Notes under the pieces: model-generated
Seen by the model: the letters and a program-made list of their open reading frames with translations, nothing else
The model's database searches: none
Told to the model about the DNA's origin: nothing
Program-made: the position numbers and the translations under genes
Assembly: GCF_016908015.1 (NCBI RefSeq)
Contig: NZ_JAFBDB010000003.1
Coordinates: 332,039 to 396,038 of the forward strand
DNA from: Clostridium pascui
GTDB taxonomy: Bacteria > Bacillota > Clostridia > Clostridiales > Clostridiaceae
Reading direction: 5' to 3'
Length of the DNA: 64,000 nt
Part shown: piece after piece, positions 54,674 to 63,070 of the stretch
How the letters are laid out: each line of letters opens with the position of its first letter
Position numbering within the stretch: position 1 is the first letter of the stretch

Positions 54674-54703
54674 AAAAAAGACCACTTCAAAGTGGTCTTT
54701 TTT
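54674..54703 (-). terminator. Terminator after the 2[4Fe-4S] ferredoxin
   Basis: AAAAAGACCACT/AGTGGTCTTTTTT with a 4-base loop, one base after the stop. Confidence 0.9.
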
Positions 54704-54704
54704 A

Positions 54705-54875
54705 TTATTCTGCTACTGGAGCTCCTACTGGACAAACATTAGCACAGTTTCCGCAGTCGATGCAAGTGTTAGCATCTACAACGAATATTGAATCTCCTTG
54801 GCTTATTGAGTTAACTGGACATTCTGGTGCGCATGCTCCACAACTTATACAAGTATCATTAATTACGTATGCCAT
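54705..54875 (-). CDS. Clostridial 2[4Fe-4S] ferredoxin
   Basis: 56 aa (MAYVINDTCISCGACAPECP...). Two complete CX2CX2CX3CP motifs (CISCGACAPECP and CIDCGNCANVCP) bind two [4Fe-4S] clusters; size and spacing equal classical clostridial ferredoxin, the main low-potential electron carrier for pyruvate oxidation and hydrogenase. GGAGGTG lies 8 bases before ATG 54875 and a strong terminator follows. Confidence 0.96.
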   Translation of the reverse strand: MAYVINDTCISCGACAPECPVNSISQGDSIFVVDANTCIDCGNCANVCPVGAPVAE

Positions 54876-54957
54876 TATGTAAACACCTCCTTAATAATTT
54901 GGACAAGTATATCCGAATTCTATTTTACCACGTTCCTTAAAATTTTTAAAGAGATTT

Positions 54958-55161
54958 TTACAAAATAGTATACCCTAAATCTTCTACTGATTCCAGTATA
55001 TTGTCTAAAGATAAAAAATACTCATCGTAGACTACATTAACTTCCTTATTTTCTAAATTTATTTGACAAGCTATGACTCCCTCATTATTAGAAATACCAT
55101 TTCTAATTTTGTTCACGTCTACCATGCTTTTCATATTACATATCTTTAAAGCAGCCTTCAT
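54958..55161 (-). CDS. Small HMA-fold protein without CxxC
   Basis: 67 aa. The pattern (MKAALKICNMKSMVDVNKIRNGIS-GV-ACQINLENKEVNVVYDEYFLSLDNILESVEDLGYTIL) is a ferredoxin-like HMA domain, but the metal site CxxC is absent (CNMKSM instead). So copper/mercury chaperone activity is doubtful. It starts 10 bases after ricT with AGGAGG, in that operon. Confidence 0.75.
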   Translation of the reverse strand: MKAALKICNMKSMVDVNKIRNGISNNEGVIACQINLENKEVNVVYDEYFLSLDNILESVEDLGYTIL

Positions 55162-55170
55162 AATTGCCTC

Positions 55171-56076
55171 CTAGTTTTCCTTGAATAATTCCTTCAGTAT
55201 AACTTTATCTTCTTCTTCTACTTCTATTTTTATGTCTTCTTCACTTACAGTTCCTTCATAGGCACCTGATATTAAAGTAATTTCATCTATTGAAATATCC
55301 TTTATAAATTCTTCTCCATTTTGAGGTTTTATCTTTACTCTTACACTTTCTTTAACTGTATTATTTCCAATAACCTCTCCTTGGCCATATTCACTATTAA
55401 TTACTGATCCTATTTTAGGCAGTCTTTTTCTAATCCCCTCATAGGTTTCCTGTTCAAAATTCAAGCAACACATAAGTCTTCCACATATTCCAGATATCTT
55501 AGTAGGATTTAATGATAAATTTTGCTCCTTAGCCATCTTTATAGATACTGGAACAAAATCACCTAGATATGATGAACAACACATAGTTCTTCCACAAGGC
55601 CCTAGTCCGCCTATCATCTTTGCTTCATCTCTTACTCCTATTTGTCTTAGTTCTATTCTAGTCCTAAATATAGATGCTAAGTCCTTTACTAACTCTCTAA
55701 AATCCACTCTTCCATCTGCAGTAAAGTAAAATATCACCTTATTATTATCAAAAGTATATTCTACATCTATAAGTTTCATTTGAAGATTATGTCCTTGTAT
55801 CTTTTCTGAACATATCTTAAATGCTTCCGAAGCCTTAATCTTATTTTCTGAGTGCCTTAATTCATCTTCTTCTGTAGCTTTTCTTATAACACTCTTTAAT
55901 GGGCTTACTATCTCATCTTCACCTATTCGTTTTTCTCCTATAACACATTCCCCGAATTCTACTCCTCGTGCAGTCTCTACTATTACATTTTCTCCTTGAT
56001 TTATCTTAAGTTCTCCAGGTGAAAAATAATATATTTTTCCAGCCTTTTTAAAACGTATTCCTACAACCTTTACCAT
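55171..56076 (-). CDS. ricT: PSP1/RicT protein (Y-complex subunit)
   Basis: 301 aa. PSP1 C-terminal domain with the cysteine array LGPCGRTMCCSSYLGDF and GICGRLMCCLNFE, which in Bacillus RicT (YaaT) holds Fe-S clusters with RicA/RicF; the complex directs RNase Y processing and phosphorelay. It follows holB by 6 bases, the conserved Firmicute order. Confidence 0.93.
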   Translation of the reverse strand: MVKVVGIRFKKAGKIYYFSPGELKINQGENVIVETARGVEFGECVIGEKRIGEDEIVSPLKSVIRKATEEDELRHSENKIKASEAFKICSEKIQGHNLQMKLIDVEYTFDNNKVIFYFTADGRVDFRELVKDLASIFRTRIELRQIGVRDEAKMIGGLGPCGRTMCCSSYLGDFVPVSIKMAKEQNLSLNPTKISGICGRLMCCLNFEQETYEGIRKRLPKIGSVINSEYGQGEVIGNNTVKESVRVKIKPQNGEEFIKDISIDEITLISGAYEGTVSEEDIKIEVEEEDKVILKELFKEN

Positions 56077-56082
56077 ATATGA

Positions 56083-57024
56083 TTATACCTCCTGTATATC
56101 AAGTAGCATTGATTCAAATACTAATCCTACATTTACATTTTTCTCAAGTTTAACCCTTGTAGATTTTATTATATCTATAATATCATTTAACTCATTAAAA
56201 GAAAACATTTCAGATAACTTCTTTATATCTTCTATCTTATCTACATTAATAATCATATCTATATTATTTATTTCTTTATATATCAAAGAGTCTCTTATAA
56301 AGGAAAAAAACCACGTAAGTACTTCATTCCACTGGCCTTTATACCTTACAAGTATATCTTCATAATGCCATATATCAAAATCCTTACCTTTTATATTTAA
56401 TAGTATATCTAAGGCTAGACTTCTTATTTCCTTTAAAGATTTATCTTCAATATACTTTTCTGCCCTTCCTGGAATACAGTCGCTAAATGCCATTATAGAA
56501 TGCACTTCTTCTTTATTTAAGTTTGAATACTTACCTATTATAAACCTTTCCATTTCGTCGCATGTTAGGTGATGTAATTTATAGGCTTGACATCTAGAAC
56601 GTATTGTATCAAGCAATGAATCTAAATGCTCACACAATAGCATAATGTAAACCCCACTTGGCGGCTCTTCTATCGTCTTTAAAAAAGCATTTTGGGCTTG
56701 ATTGGTCATCCTATCCGCTTCATATACAATTATTACTTTTTTATTGCCTTCATAAGGCTTTGAGTTAATTTCTTCTATTAACTTTTCTACCTCATCTACT
56801 CCCATGGATTTTTTGTTTCCACTAATTCTTGCCTCTATAATATCTACACATTGTCTATTTCTATCCTTATTCAATAATTCATATGCTATATCTCTAGCAA
56901 TTAAACTCTTTCCTAATCCATCCTCTCCAATAATAATGGATGCATGTGAAAAACGTCCATTATCTATGGAGTGCATTATCTGTTTCTTTATAGCTTCATG
57001 TCCTATAATCTCCTTAAATAACAA
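56083..57024 (-). CDS. holB: DNA polymerase III delta' subunit
   Basis: 313 aa clamp-loader AAA+ protein. FKEIIGHEAIKKQI, P-loop GEDGLGKS (about 33-40), AFLKTIEEPPSGVYIMLL and the SRC motif RSRCQAYKL are present. The N-terminal zinc finger usual in DnaX/HolB is missing (no CX2CX2C cluster), as is common in this clade. Confidence 0.92.
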   Translation of the reverse strand: MLFKEIIGHEAIKKQIMHSIDNGRFSHASIIIGEDGLGKSLIARDIAYELLNKDRNRQCVDIIEARISGNKKSMGVDEVEKLIEEINSKPYEGNKKVIIVYEADRMTNQAQNAFLKTIEEPPSGVYIMLLCEHLDSLLDTIRSRCQAYKLHHLTCDEMERFIIGKYSNLNKEEVHSIMAFSDCIPGRAEKYIEDKSLKEIRSLALDILLNIKGKDFDIWHYEDILVRYKGQWNEVLTWFFSFIRDSLIYKEINNIDMIINVDKIEDIKKLSEMFSFNELNDIIDIIKSTRVKLEKNVNVGLVFESMLLDIQEV

Positions 57025-57039
57025 ATATATATTCCTCCA

Positions 57040-57369
57040 TTAGATCTTTTCAAATCTATCTACATCTATAACAAATACTGTAGCTCCACCTACTTGAACT
57101 TCTATAGGATAAGGTACATATACACCTGTAGAGCCTGCCACAGGTGATGGAGAAGTCACAATCTGCTTTCTTGTCTTACAAACTTCCTCTATGATTTTTA
57201 TTACCTCATCAACTCTTTCTTTTTCCACACCTATCATTAAAGTAGTATTTCCTGACTTTAGAAAGCCACCTGTTGTTGCAAGCTTTGTTACTCTATAATT
57301 AGCTTCAGTTAACACATCTACTAGATCTATCGCATCATCATCTTGTACTACTGCAATTACAAGTTTCAT
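57040..57369 (-). CDS. darA: Cyclic-di-AMP receptor DarA/PstA (PII-like)
   Basis: 109 aa from ATG 57369, 9 bases after GAGGGGG. YaaQ family: MKLVIAVVQDDDAIDLVDVLT, TKLATTGGFLKSGNTTLMIGV, GGATVFVIDVDRFEKI. Binds c-di-AMP; downstream targets are unclear. Confidence 0.95.
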   Translation of the reverse strand: MKLVIAVVQDDDAIDLVDVLTEANYRVTKLATTGGFLKSGNTTLMIGVEKERVDEVIKIIEEVCKTRKQIVTSPSPVAGSTGVYVPYPIEVQVGGATVFVIDVDRFEKI

Positions 57370-57440
57370 ATATATCAACCCCCTCACAATAAAATTACAT
57401 ATATACTTTATTATACCCTTTTAAGATTATTATAGAAATA

Positions 57441-58133
57441 TTAAATTATTTCTGTTAATAATTTATATATACTTTCATGAATTTCATCTATTGTCTTTAT
57501 ACTTTCGTTTTCTACACATTTAATTTTATCCCAATTATACTTGTCTGCAATATAACAAGCATTATTATAAGATTGTATAAGGTAACTATTATTTCTTTCA
57601 TGTATATCCTTTTCTTTATTTCCTGTAAACTTATTTTTTCTCTCCATCATAAGCTTAAAACTATATTCAGGTGGCATGTCTAAAAATAATACTTTATCTG
57701 GCACTGGTAGCCCCATTAATTTAAACTCTAACTCCCATAGCCAATCTAGAAACTTTTCCTTTTCACCTGTATCATTTATTTTAGATGCTTGATGTACCAT
57801 ATTAGAGGTAGTATATCTATCTGCGAGTACTATGCCTCCCTCTTTATAAAACTGTTCCCATTCCTTTTTAAATGACGCATATCTATCTACTGCATAAAAA
57901 GTAGATGCTGCATAGGCATTTATATCTTCTGGATTTTCACCAAACTCTCCATTTAAATACATCTTTATAAGAGCTGATGAATTACTTTTATAATTAGGAT
58001 ATTCTATTTTTAATACCTTATATCCTTCTTTTAGCAATCTTTCATATAATTTATTAGTTTGTGTAGCTTTACCGCTGCCATCCCCTGCCTCAAGTACTAC
58101 TAATTTTCCCTTATATATCTCACTTTTCAACAT
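57441..58133 (-). CDS. tmk: Thymidylate kinase, variant P-loop form
   Basis: 230 aa from ATG 58133 (GGAGG upstream; the TTG at 58145 is inside the ribosome site region). Phosphorylates dTMP to dTDP. P-loop is GDGSGKATQT (about 17-26) where the common form is G-DG-GKTTQ; LADRYTTSNMVHQ and FLDMPPEYSFKLM are the DRY and LID-side motifs. This longer variant is common in clostridia, sometimes called deoxynucleoside kinase, so dTMP specificity is inferred. Confidence 0.85.
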   Translation of the reverse strand: MLKSEIYKGKLVVLEAGDGSGKATQTNKLYERLLKEGYKVLKIEYPNYKSNSSALIKMYLNGEFGENPEDINAYAASTFYAVDRYASFKKEWEQFYKEGGIVLADRYTTSNMVHQASKINDTGEKEKFLDWLWELEFKLMGLPVPDKVLFLDMPPEYSFKLMMERKNKFTGNKEKDIHERNNSYLIQSYNNACYIADKYNWDKIKCVENESIKTIDEIHESIYKLLTEII

Positions 58134-58152
58134 ATATTCCTCCAAATTAAAT

Positions 58153-59574
58153 TTACATATGCAAAATTTTTATATATCCATTTTGTACTCCAATTACTTC
58201 TATATCATTTTCCATATAATATTTTAACACATTTATGGCTTCCTTATCTATTAACTCCCCTGCCATTAAAATCGGCACTCCTGGGGGATATGGTATGATA
58301 CTTTCTCCACATACATGTCCTTCTGAATTTTCTATTTTTATCAGCTTTTTATCTTTCCCCAAGCTCTCGTATGGTGTCATATATGCCTTTGGAATCTTAT
58401 ATGATAGCAATGGCACATTTTTCATAAGGAATTCTTTATATGGCATCGTCGAAAGTACTTCATAAAGATGTTGAAACTCTTCTTCAGTATTAAATGGTGA
58501 AAATATAAGAACTACATTATATAAGTCACTCATTTCTGCCTGTATACGATTTTTTCTCAGATAATTTAAAACTAAATTTGCACTTACATTGTTTTTAAAA
58601 TTTATAACATAACGGGTTGTATCTAAATTGCACTTATATATACCTAAATCCCTATCCTCTAATATACGCAGGTAATTTAACCTTTTTAGCTTTTCCTTAT
58701 ACTTATTAGATAAATTAATTAAGTTACCATATACTTCCTGTCCATAACTTTCTATATAATATCTCGCATAATCCATAGATGCCATAAGCATATAAGAAGG
58801 GCTTGTACTATTAAATATAGTAAAATAGAACTGAGCCCTATCTATCAGCTTACTATTAGTTATATGTAAATATGAAGTTTGAGTAAAACTCGGCAACGTC
58901 TTATGACAACTCATAACTACCATATCAGCTTTCAAATATACTGCGCTAGCTGGCAATTTTTCATGAACACCATAATGTGCTCCATGAGCTGAATCCACTA
59001 ATAAATACATATTATTTTCTTTTGCCATAAAGGCTATTGATTTTAAATCGCAAGCTATACCATAATAATTTGGATATGTTAGAATTATAGCCTTAGCATC
59101 TTTATTTTCTTCTATAGCTCCTTTTAATTCTTCCATATCCATACCTACTGGCAAATTAAATTCCTTATGAAGTTTACTTCCTACATATATTGGATTTAGC
59201 TTTCTTAAAATAATTCCATTATAAACAGACTTATGACAGTTTCTATCTACTATTACTTTATCCCCTTCTTGAAGTGCAGAAAATATCATTATTAAATTTC
59301 CGCTAGTACTTCCATTAACTAAGAAGTGGGATTTTTTGCTATTATACAATTGTGATAGGAGGTCTTCTGCCTCCTTTATAATTCCTTCAGCATTGTGAAG
59401 ATTATCTAAACCGTCTACTTCGGTAATATCACAATTTATAATTAAGTTTGCCAGTTCATTCCCTATATCAGTGGCTAAAAAACCCTGGCCATTCTTATGT
59501 CCAGGCATACAAAATGAAACATTATTTTCCTTTACATAACTTAAAACCCCTTCTACAAGTGGTAATTTTGACAA
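58153..59574 (-). CDS. Orn/Lys/Arg decarboxylase-family PLP enzyme
   Basis: 473 aa from TTG 59574 behind AGAGGAGAGG. Fold-type I PLP decarboxylase: FCMPGHKNG, GSTSGN, DRNCHKSVYNG, VDSAHGAHYG and PLP-lysine SCHKTLPSFTQT (Lys after CH). It lacks the N-terminal wing domain of E. coli inducible decarboxylases, like Bacillus SpeA/YaaO; substrate could be arginine, lysine or ornithine. Its start overlaps gin by 22 bases, and tmk follows after 19. Confidence 0.88.
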   Translation of the reverse strand: MSKLPLVEGVLSYVKENNVSFCMPGHKNGQGFLATDIGNELANLIINCDITEVDGLDNLHNAEGIIKEAEDLLSQLYNSKKSHFLVNGSTSGNLIMIFSALQEGDKVIVDRNCHKSVYNGIILRKLNPIYVGSKLHKEFNLPVGMDMEELKGAIEENKDAKAIILTYPNYYGIACDLKSIAFMAKENNMYLLVDSAHGAHYGVHEKLPASAVYLKADMVVMSCHKTLPSFTQTSYLHITNSKLIDRAQFYFTIFNSTSPSYMLMASMDYARYYIESYGQEVYGNLINLSNKYKEKLKRLNYLRILEDRDLGIYKCNLDTTRYVINFKNNVSANLVLNYLRKNRIQAEMSDLYNVVLIFSPFNTEEEFQHLYEVLSTMPYKEFLMKNVPLLSYKIPKAYMTPYESLGKDKKLIKIENSEGHVCGESIIPYPPGVPILMAGELIDKEAINVLKYYMENDIEVIGVQNGYIKILHM

Positions 59575-59765
59575 TTATTATCCTCTCCTCTTATCATAGG
59601 GTATATCATATATTTTCTTATACAGTTCTTATAGTATCTATAAAAATCTGTATTCATATCAGTACTAATTATTCTTTTCTCACAATCTAAACAAACACCG
59701 TTTCCATTTATCATTATACCATTACCTAGAGGCTTTCCGCATATTATACAATGTAATTTTTTCAT
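59553..59765 (-). CDS. gin: Gin/CsfB-type anti-sigma factor
   Basis: 70 aa. CIICGKPLGNGIMINGNGVCLDCEKRI carries the two CxxC zinc pairs of Gin, which inhibits sigma-G (and sigma-E) during Bacillus sporulation. In Bacillus csfB also lies just upstream of the yaaO-tmk block. Translation overlaps the decarboxylase start. Confidence 0.9.
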   Translation of the reverse strand: MKKLHCIICGKPLGNGIMINGNGVCLDCEKRIISTDMNTDFYRYYKNCIRKYMIYPMIRGEDNNCQNYHL

Positions 59766-59916
59766 AAATATCCCCCTTCAGATTTCTTGCCTTAATTATT
59801 GCCTCTCATAATATATTTTATTCACTACATTGTCCAAATTTATTTTGTCCACATAAATATATATAAATTTTTAGGAAATAATATATATTGAATTTTAAAG
59901 GATGGTGTAATATATT

Positions 59917-61086
59917 ATGAAACAGGAGATTATTGGTTACTTAGAATCCATAAAAGAAGATCTATTTGAAATTAGTTCCTATTTATATAACAATCCTGAA
60001 GAAAGTTTTAAAGAATATACCTCTTGTGAATACCTATGCAATTTTTATGAGAGATTTGGGTTTAAGGTTAAAAAAAATATTATAGGCATGCCTACTTCTT
60101 TTTCAGCTGAAATTGGAAGTGGTCATCCAAAAGTTTGTTTTATATGCGAATATGATGCAGTAAAGGATCTTGGTCATATAACTGGTCACAATTTGTTATC
60201 TGCTATATCTACTGGCGCAGCATTAGGGCTATCAAAGGTAATATCAAAACTTGGAGGAAGCATAATAGTTCTTGGCTGTCCTGGTGAATTTTTAGGTGGT
60301 TCTAAAGTTACAATGGCAAAACAGGGGATATTTGAAGATATTGATGTTGTGCTAGTTGTACATCCAGATATAATTACAGCTGAAAGTGGTACTTCCATGG
60401 CACTTATTCCACTAAAAATTAATTATAAAAGCGACTATGGATTAAGCTACAGGCGAAAAGGTAATTATTCTGCCTTAGATGCTTGTATGCTTACCTTTAA
60501 TTCACTGAACATACTATCAAAGGGTTTCGGTCCTGCCTGCAGTATTGATGGGGTTATAGTTCAGGGTGGTAAGGATCCCCATTTACTTCCTAATGAAGCT
60601 GAATCAAAATTTTATATTAGAGCTACAAAAATGAACTACGCTGAAGCTGTTGAGTATAAAATCCGCTCACTTTCTAAATGCCTGGGTGAAATTATGAATA
60701 TAGATTCTCAGTGTTCTATTTATGAAATACCCTATGATGAGCTTATTACTAATTCAACATTATCGAGGTTATTTTCCCATAATCTAAAAGAAGCAGGTAT
60801 TATAGACATTGAAGGTCCTAAGGACACTTATTCCGGTCTTAGTTTAGGTACTGTTAGTCATTCAGTTCCATGTATACATCCTTATATATCTATAGTACAA
60901 GATAATAGTATTAAATATTCATCTAAAGAATTTGCTCAAGCAACTATATCTGATTTTGCTAAAAATATAGCATTAAAAGCATCTCATGCATTAGCTTTTA
61001 CTGCAATAGATATTATACAAAAAGAGACCTTACTTCAAGAATCTAGGAAGGAACTTACTAATTCCTTAGAAAATCAAAAAGATTAG
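59917..61086 (+). CDS. M20-family amidohydrolase paralogue (AbgB-like) with altered metal site
   Basis: 389 aa. Overall M20D pattern: ELSSYLYNNPEESFKEY, FICEYDAVKDLGHITGHNLL, VVLVVHPDI and a C-terminal VSHSVPCIHPYISI. In typical members the metal site reads HACGHN and PAEEGG; here it is HITGHN (Cys to Thr) and PGEFLGG (second Glu to Phe). Zinc or manganese binding is therefore questionable. Substrate in relatives is aminobenzoyl-glutamate or acyl-amino acids. It stands alone with a terminator overlapping its stop. Confidence 0.85.
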   Translation: MKQEIIGYLESIKEDLFEISSYLYNNPEESFKEYTSCEYLCNFYERFGFKVKKNIIGMPTSFSAEIGSGHPKVCFICEYDAVKDLGHITGHNLLSAISTGAALGLSKVISKLGGSIIVLGCPGEFLGGSKVTMAKQGIFEDIDVVLVVHPDIITAESGTSMALIPLKINYKSDYGLSYRRKGNYSALDACMLTFNSLNILSKGFGPACSIDGVIVQGGKDPHLLPNEAESKFYIRATKMNYAEAVEYKIRSLSKCLGEIMNIDSQCSIYEIPYDELITNSTLSRLFSHNLKEAGIIDIEGPKDTYSGLSLGTVSHSVPCIHPYISIVQDNSIKYSSKEFAQATISDFAKNIALKASHALAFTAIDIIQKETLLQESRKELTNSLENQKD

Positions 61087-61110
61087 CCTTTATTATGAGG
61101 CTAATCTTTT
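61077..61110. terminator. Bidirectional terminator
   Basis: AAAAGATTAGCCT/AGGCTAATCTTTT with an 8-base loop, overlapping the M20 stop and ending at the converging membrane-protein gene. Confidence 0.88.
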
Positions 61111-61575
61111 ATTTCTATTAAACTTTAACTTTTCGATCAAATTATTACTAGGCTCAAAGTAAAATTTCTTTAATTTATCTCCCTGCCTATAAACGCAACA
61201 ATAAGGATTAAAATTTAATAGAGAACATATATACTTCTTATTATTTATAGTTGTTATACTAATAGTTTTTTGCTTCTTTATATATTCGATATCCTTAACT
61301 TTTATATTTTCAACTACCCTATCATCATTACCCTTAATCCTATGAATTATGAATTGATCTGCTATTAATGAATAGGTGTATCTAACTCTACATTTTATTA
61401 CTTCCAATACTAAAACTAATGTAACTAAAGCACCTGTAAGCACAATCAGCGTACTGCCTATATACAATCCTTTAATTACCTCAGTAAAGAACAATACTAT
61501 TAAGATTAAAGTAAACAATTTAATTAAAGAAGCAAGCTTTCTTCTACAAATTGTTTCTTTATGCATATTGCCCAT
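61093..61575 (-). CDS. Membrane protein with two N-terminal helices, unknown
   Basis: 160 aa; GGAGG lies 6 bases before ATG 61575. Two adjacent membrane segments (LFTLILIVLFFTEVI and TLIVLTGALVTLVLVLEVI) precede a cytoplasmic beta-rich part (YSLIADQFIIHRIKGNDDRVVENIKVKDIEYIKK) that resembles bacterial PH-like (YdbS/DUF304-type) domains. Assignment by eye; function unknown. Confidence 0.72.
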   Translation of the reverse strand: MGNMHKETICRRKLASLIKLFTLILIVLFFTEVIKGLYIGSTLIVLTGALVTLVLVLEVIKCRVRYTYSLIADQFIIHRIKGNDDRVVENIKVKDIEYIKKQKTISITTINNKKYICSLLNFNPYCCVYRQGDKLKKFYFEPSNNLIEKLKFNRNKRLAS

Positions 61576-61789
61576 AATAAACCTCCATACACTTTGTCCT
61601 CTTAATTAATTTAACATACAGATTATACTAGGGATTTAAAGTTTAATCCATGTCCATATTTCGCTATAATTATTCTTAAAATGTCATGTAGGACAACTAT
61701 ATTAGTATGATATAGAGTTGTACATATTAACTTGAATATGCTAAGCTTATCTATAGAGTTTAACATTTTTACGAATCAAAAATTTCTTA
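61576..61789. other. Intergenic region without a gene
   Basis: A+T-rich, no ORF with a ribosome site. It contains an imperfect inverted repeat ACAACTATAT / ATATAGAGTTGT near 61693-61725 of unknown role. Confidence 0.4.
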
Positions 61790-61829
61790 TTAATCTTATA
61801 ATGAATAATTTCATTCATTATAAGATTAA
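61790..61829. repeat. 17-bp perfect inverted repeat upstream of corA
   Basis: TTAATCTTATAATGAAT and its complement with a 6-base spacer AATTTC, 70 bases before the corA ATG. No U-run distinguishes it as a terminator; it could be an operator or a 5' UTR hairpin. Confidence 0.65.
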
Positions 61830-61899
61830 GTTATAGACATAGTTTAATTTTTAGTTATAATATAATTACTAACTAGACTTCAGCATAAGGAGGGATAAC

Positions 61900-62850
61900 A
61901 TGATATCAATATACAAAACTTCTGAGGAAAACAACATGTGTACCTTACACCAACTAGAAAATATAGAGCCAGGATGTTGGGTAAATATTGTTGCTCCATC
62001 AGATCAAGAGTTATTGTTAATTTCTAAAAAAGCTAATATATCTATAGAATTCTTACGAGCAGCTATGGATGATGAAGAGACTTCTCGTATAGATAGTGAT
62101 GAAAATAATAATATATTACTTCTCTTAGATATTCCATTTACTGAAATGGAAGAGAATTCATTAACTTATGATACCTATCCACTAGCTATAATACACACAG
62201 AAACTATGCTTATAACAATTTGCCTTAAAAATAGTAAGATACTACTTGATTTTATAGATGGTAAAGTAAAATCTTTCTTCACCTTTAAACGCTCAAGATT
62301 TATACTTCAAATACTATATAAAATTGCAGGTTATTATTTAATTTATTTAAGACAAATAGATAAAAAAAGTTCAATGGTTGAAAAAAGACTTCATAAATCT
62401 ATGAAAAATAAAGAGCTAATTCAATTGCTTTCTCTGGAAAAATCTCTAGTATATTTTTCAACTTCATTAAAATCCAATGAAATAACCTTAGAAAAAATGT
62501 TAAAGCTAGAGATAATGCAAAAGTATCCAGAGGATCAAGACATATTAGAAGATGTTATTATAGAAAATAAACAGGCTATAGAAATGGCTAATATCTATAG
62601 CAATATACTTACAGGAACCATGGATTTCTTTGCTTCGGTAATTTCTAATAACTTAAATATTGTAATGAAGTTATTAGCTTCTGTAACCATAGTAATGTCT
62701 ATTCCAAATATGATTTCTGGTATGTTTGGTATGAATGTAGGTGGTGTTCCATTCTTTCAAAACCCTTACGGATTTTGGGCAGTATTTGCAATAATGGGTT
62801 TTATATCACTAATTGCTATAATAATTCTTAATAAAAAAGATATGTTTTAA
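61900..62850 (+). CDS. corA: CorA-family magnesium/divalent cation channel
   Basis: 316 aa. A cytoplasmic funnel domain is followed by two C-terminal helices with the selectivity motif GMN (SGMFGMNVGGVPF) at about 281-283. Forms a pentameric Mg2+ (possibly Co2+/Ni2+) channel. AAGGAGG precedes ATG 61900; a terminator follows. Confidence 0.94.
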   Translation: MISIYKTSEENNMCTLHQLENIEPGCWVNIVAPSDQELLLISKKANISIEFLRAAMDDEETSRIDSDENNNILLLLDIPFTEMEENSLTYDTYPLAIIHTETMLITICLKNSKILLDFIDGKVKSFFTFKRSRFILQILYKIAGYYLIYLRQIDKKSSMVEKRLHKSMKNKELIQLLSLEKSLVYFSTSLKSNEITLEKMLKLEIMQKYPEDQDILEDVIIENKQAIEMANIYSNILTGTMDFFASVISNNLNIVMKLLASVTIVMSIPNMISGMFGMNVGGVPFFQNPYGFWAVFAIMGFISLIAIIILNKKDMF

Positions 62851-62870
62851 AATTATTAAAACATATCTTT
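62836..62870 (+). terminator. Terminator after corA
   Basis: AAAGATATGTTTTAA/TTAAAACATATCTTT with loop AATTA, overlapping the corA stop. Confidence 0.75.
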
Positions 62871-62879
62871 AAATAAAAA

Positions 62880-62902
62880 ATCCCAATCATACTGATTGGG
62901 AT
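62880..62902 (-). terminator. Terminator after tRNA-Cys
   Basis: ATCCCAATCA/TGATTGGGAT with loop TAC, TTTTTTATTT tail on the minus strand, 8 bases from the tRNA 3' end. Confidence 0.88.
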
Positions 62903-62909
62903 CCTTCTA

Positions 62910-62984
62910 TGGAGGCGCCACCCGGATTTGAACCGGGGAATAAAGGTTTTGCAGACCTTTGCCTTACCACTTGGCCATAGCGCC
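62910..62984 (-). tRNA. tRNA-Cys (anticodon GCA)
   Basis: 75 nt including encoded CCA. The acceptor GGCGC-T pairs with GGCGCC, the T-arm reads CCGGTTCAAATCCGG, and the anticodon loop is CTGCAAA. It stands alone, with its own promoter and terminator. Confidence 0.97.
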
Positions 62985-63002
62985 ATATATTATTTACGTT
63001 AC

Positions 63003-63060
63003 TTATAAATGATACCATCTAAATGCTTATTTGTCAACAACTTTTAGATGGTATTTATAA
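63003..63060 (-). repeat. Inverted repeat after sir2, overlapping the tRNA-Cys promoter
   Basis: TTTAGATGGTAT-TTATAA and the same sequence with a 3-base insertion form an imperfect 18-bp stem with a 19-base loop. It begins 10 bases after the sirtuin stop. Confidence 0.65.
63009..63037 (-). promoter_or_regulatory. Promoter of tRNA-Cys
   Basis: TTGACA (63032-63037), 17-base spacer, TATCAT (63009-63014), about 25 bases before the tRNA. Confidence 0.8.
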
Positions 63061-63070
63061 ATTAGACTTG

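Noticed and set aside
59848..59856. Another DnaA box (TTGTCCACA) before the M20 gene
   Set aside because: A single one-mismatch match outside any cluster is expected by chance in this base composition.
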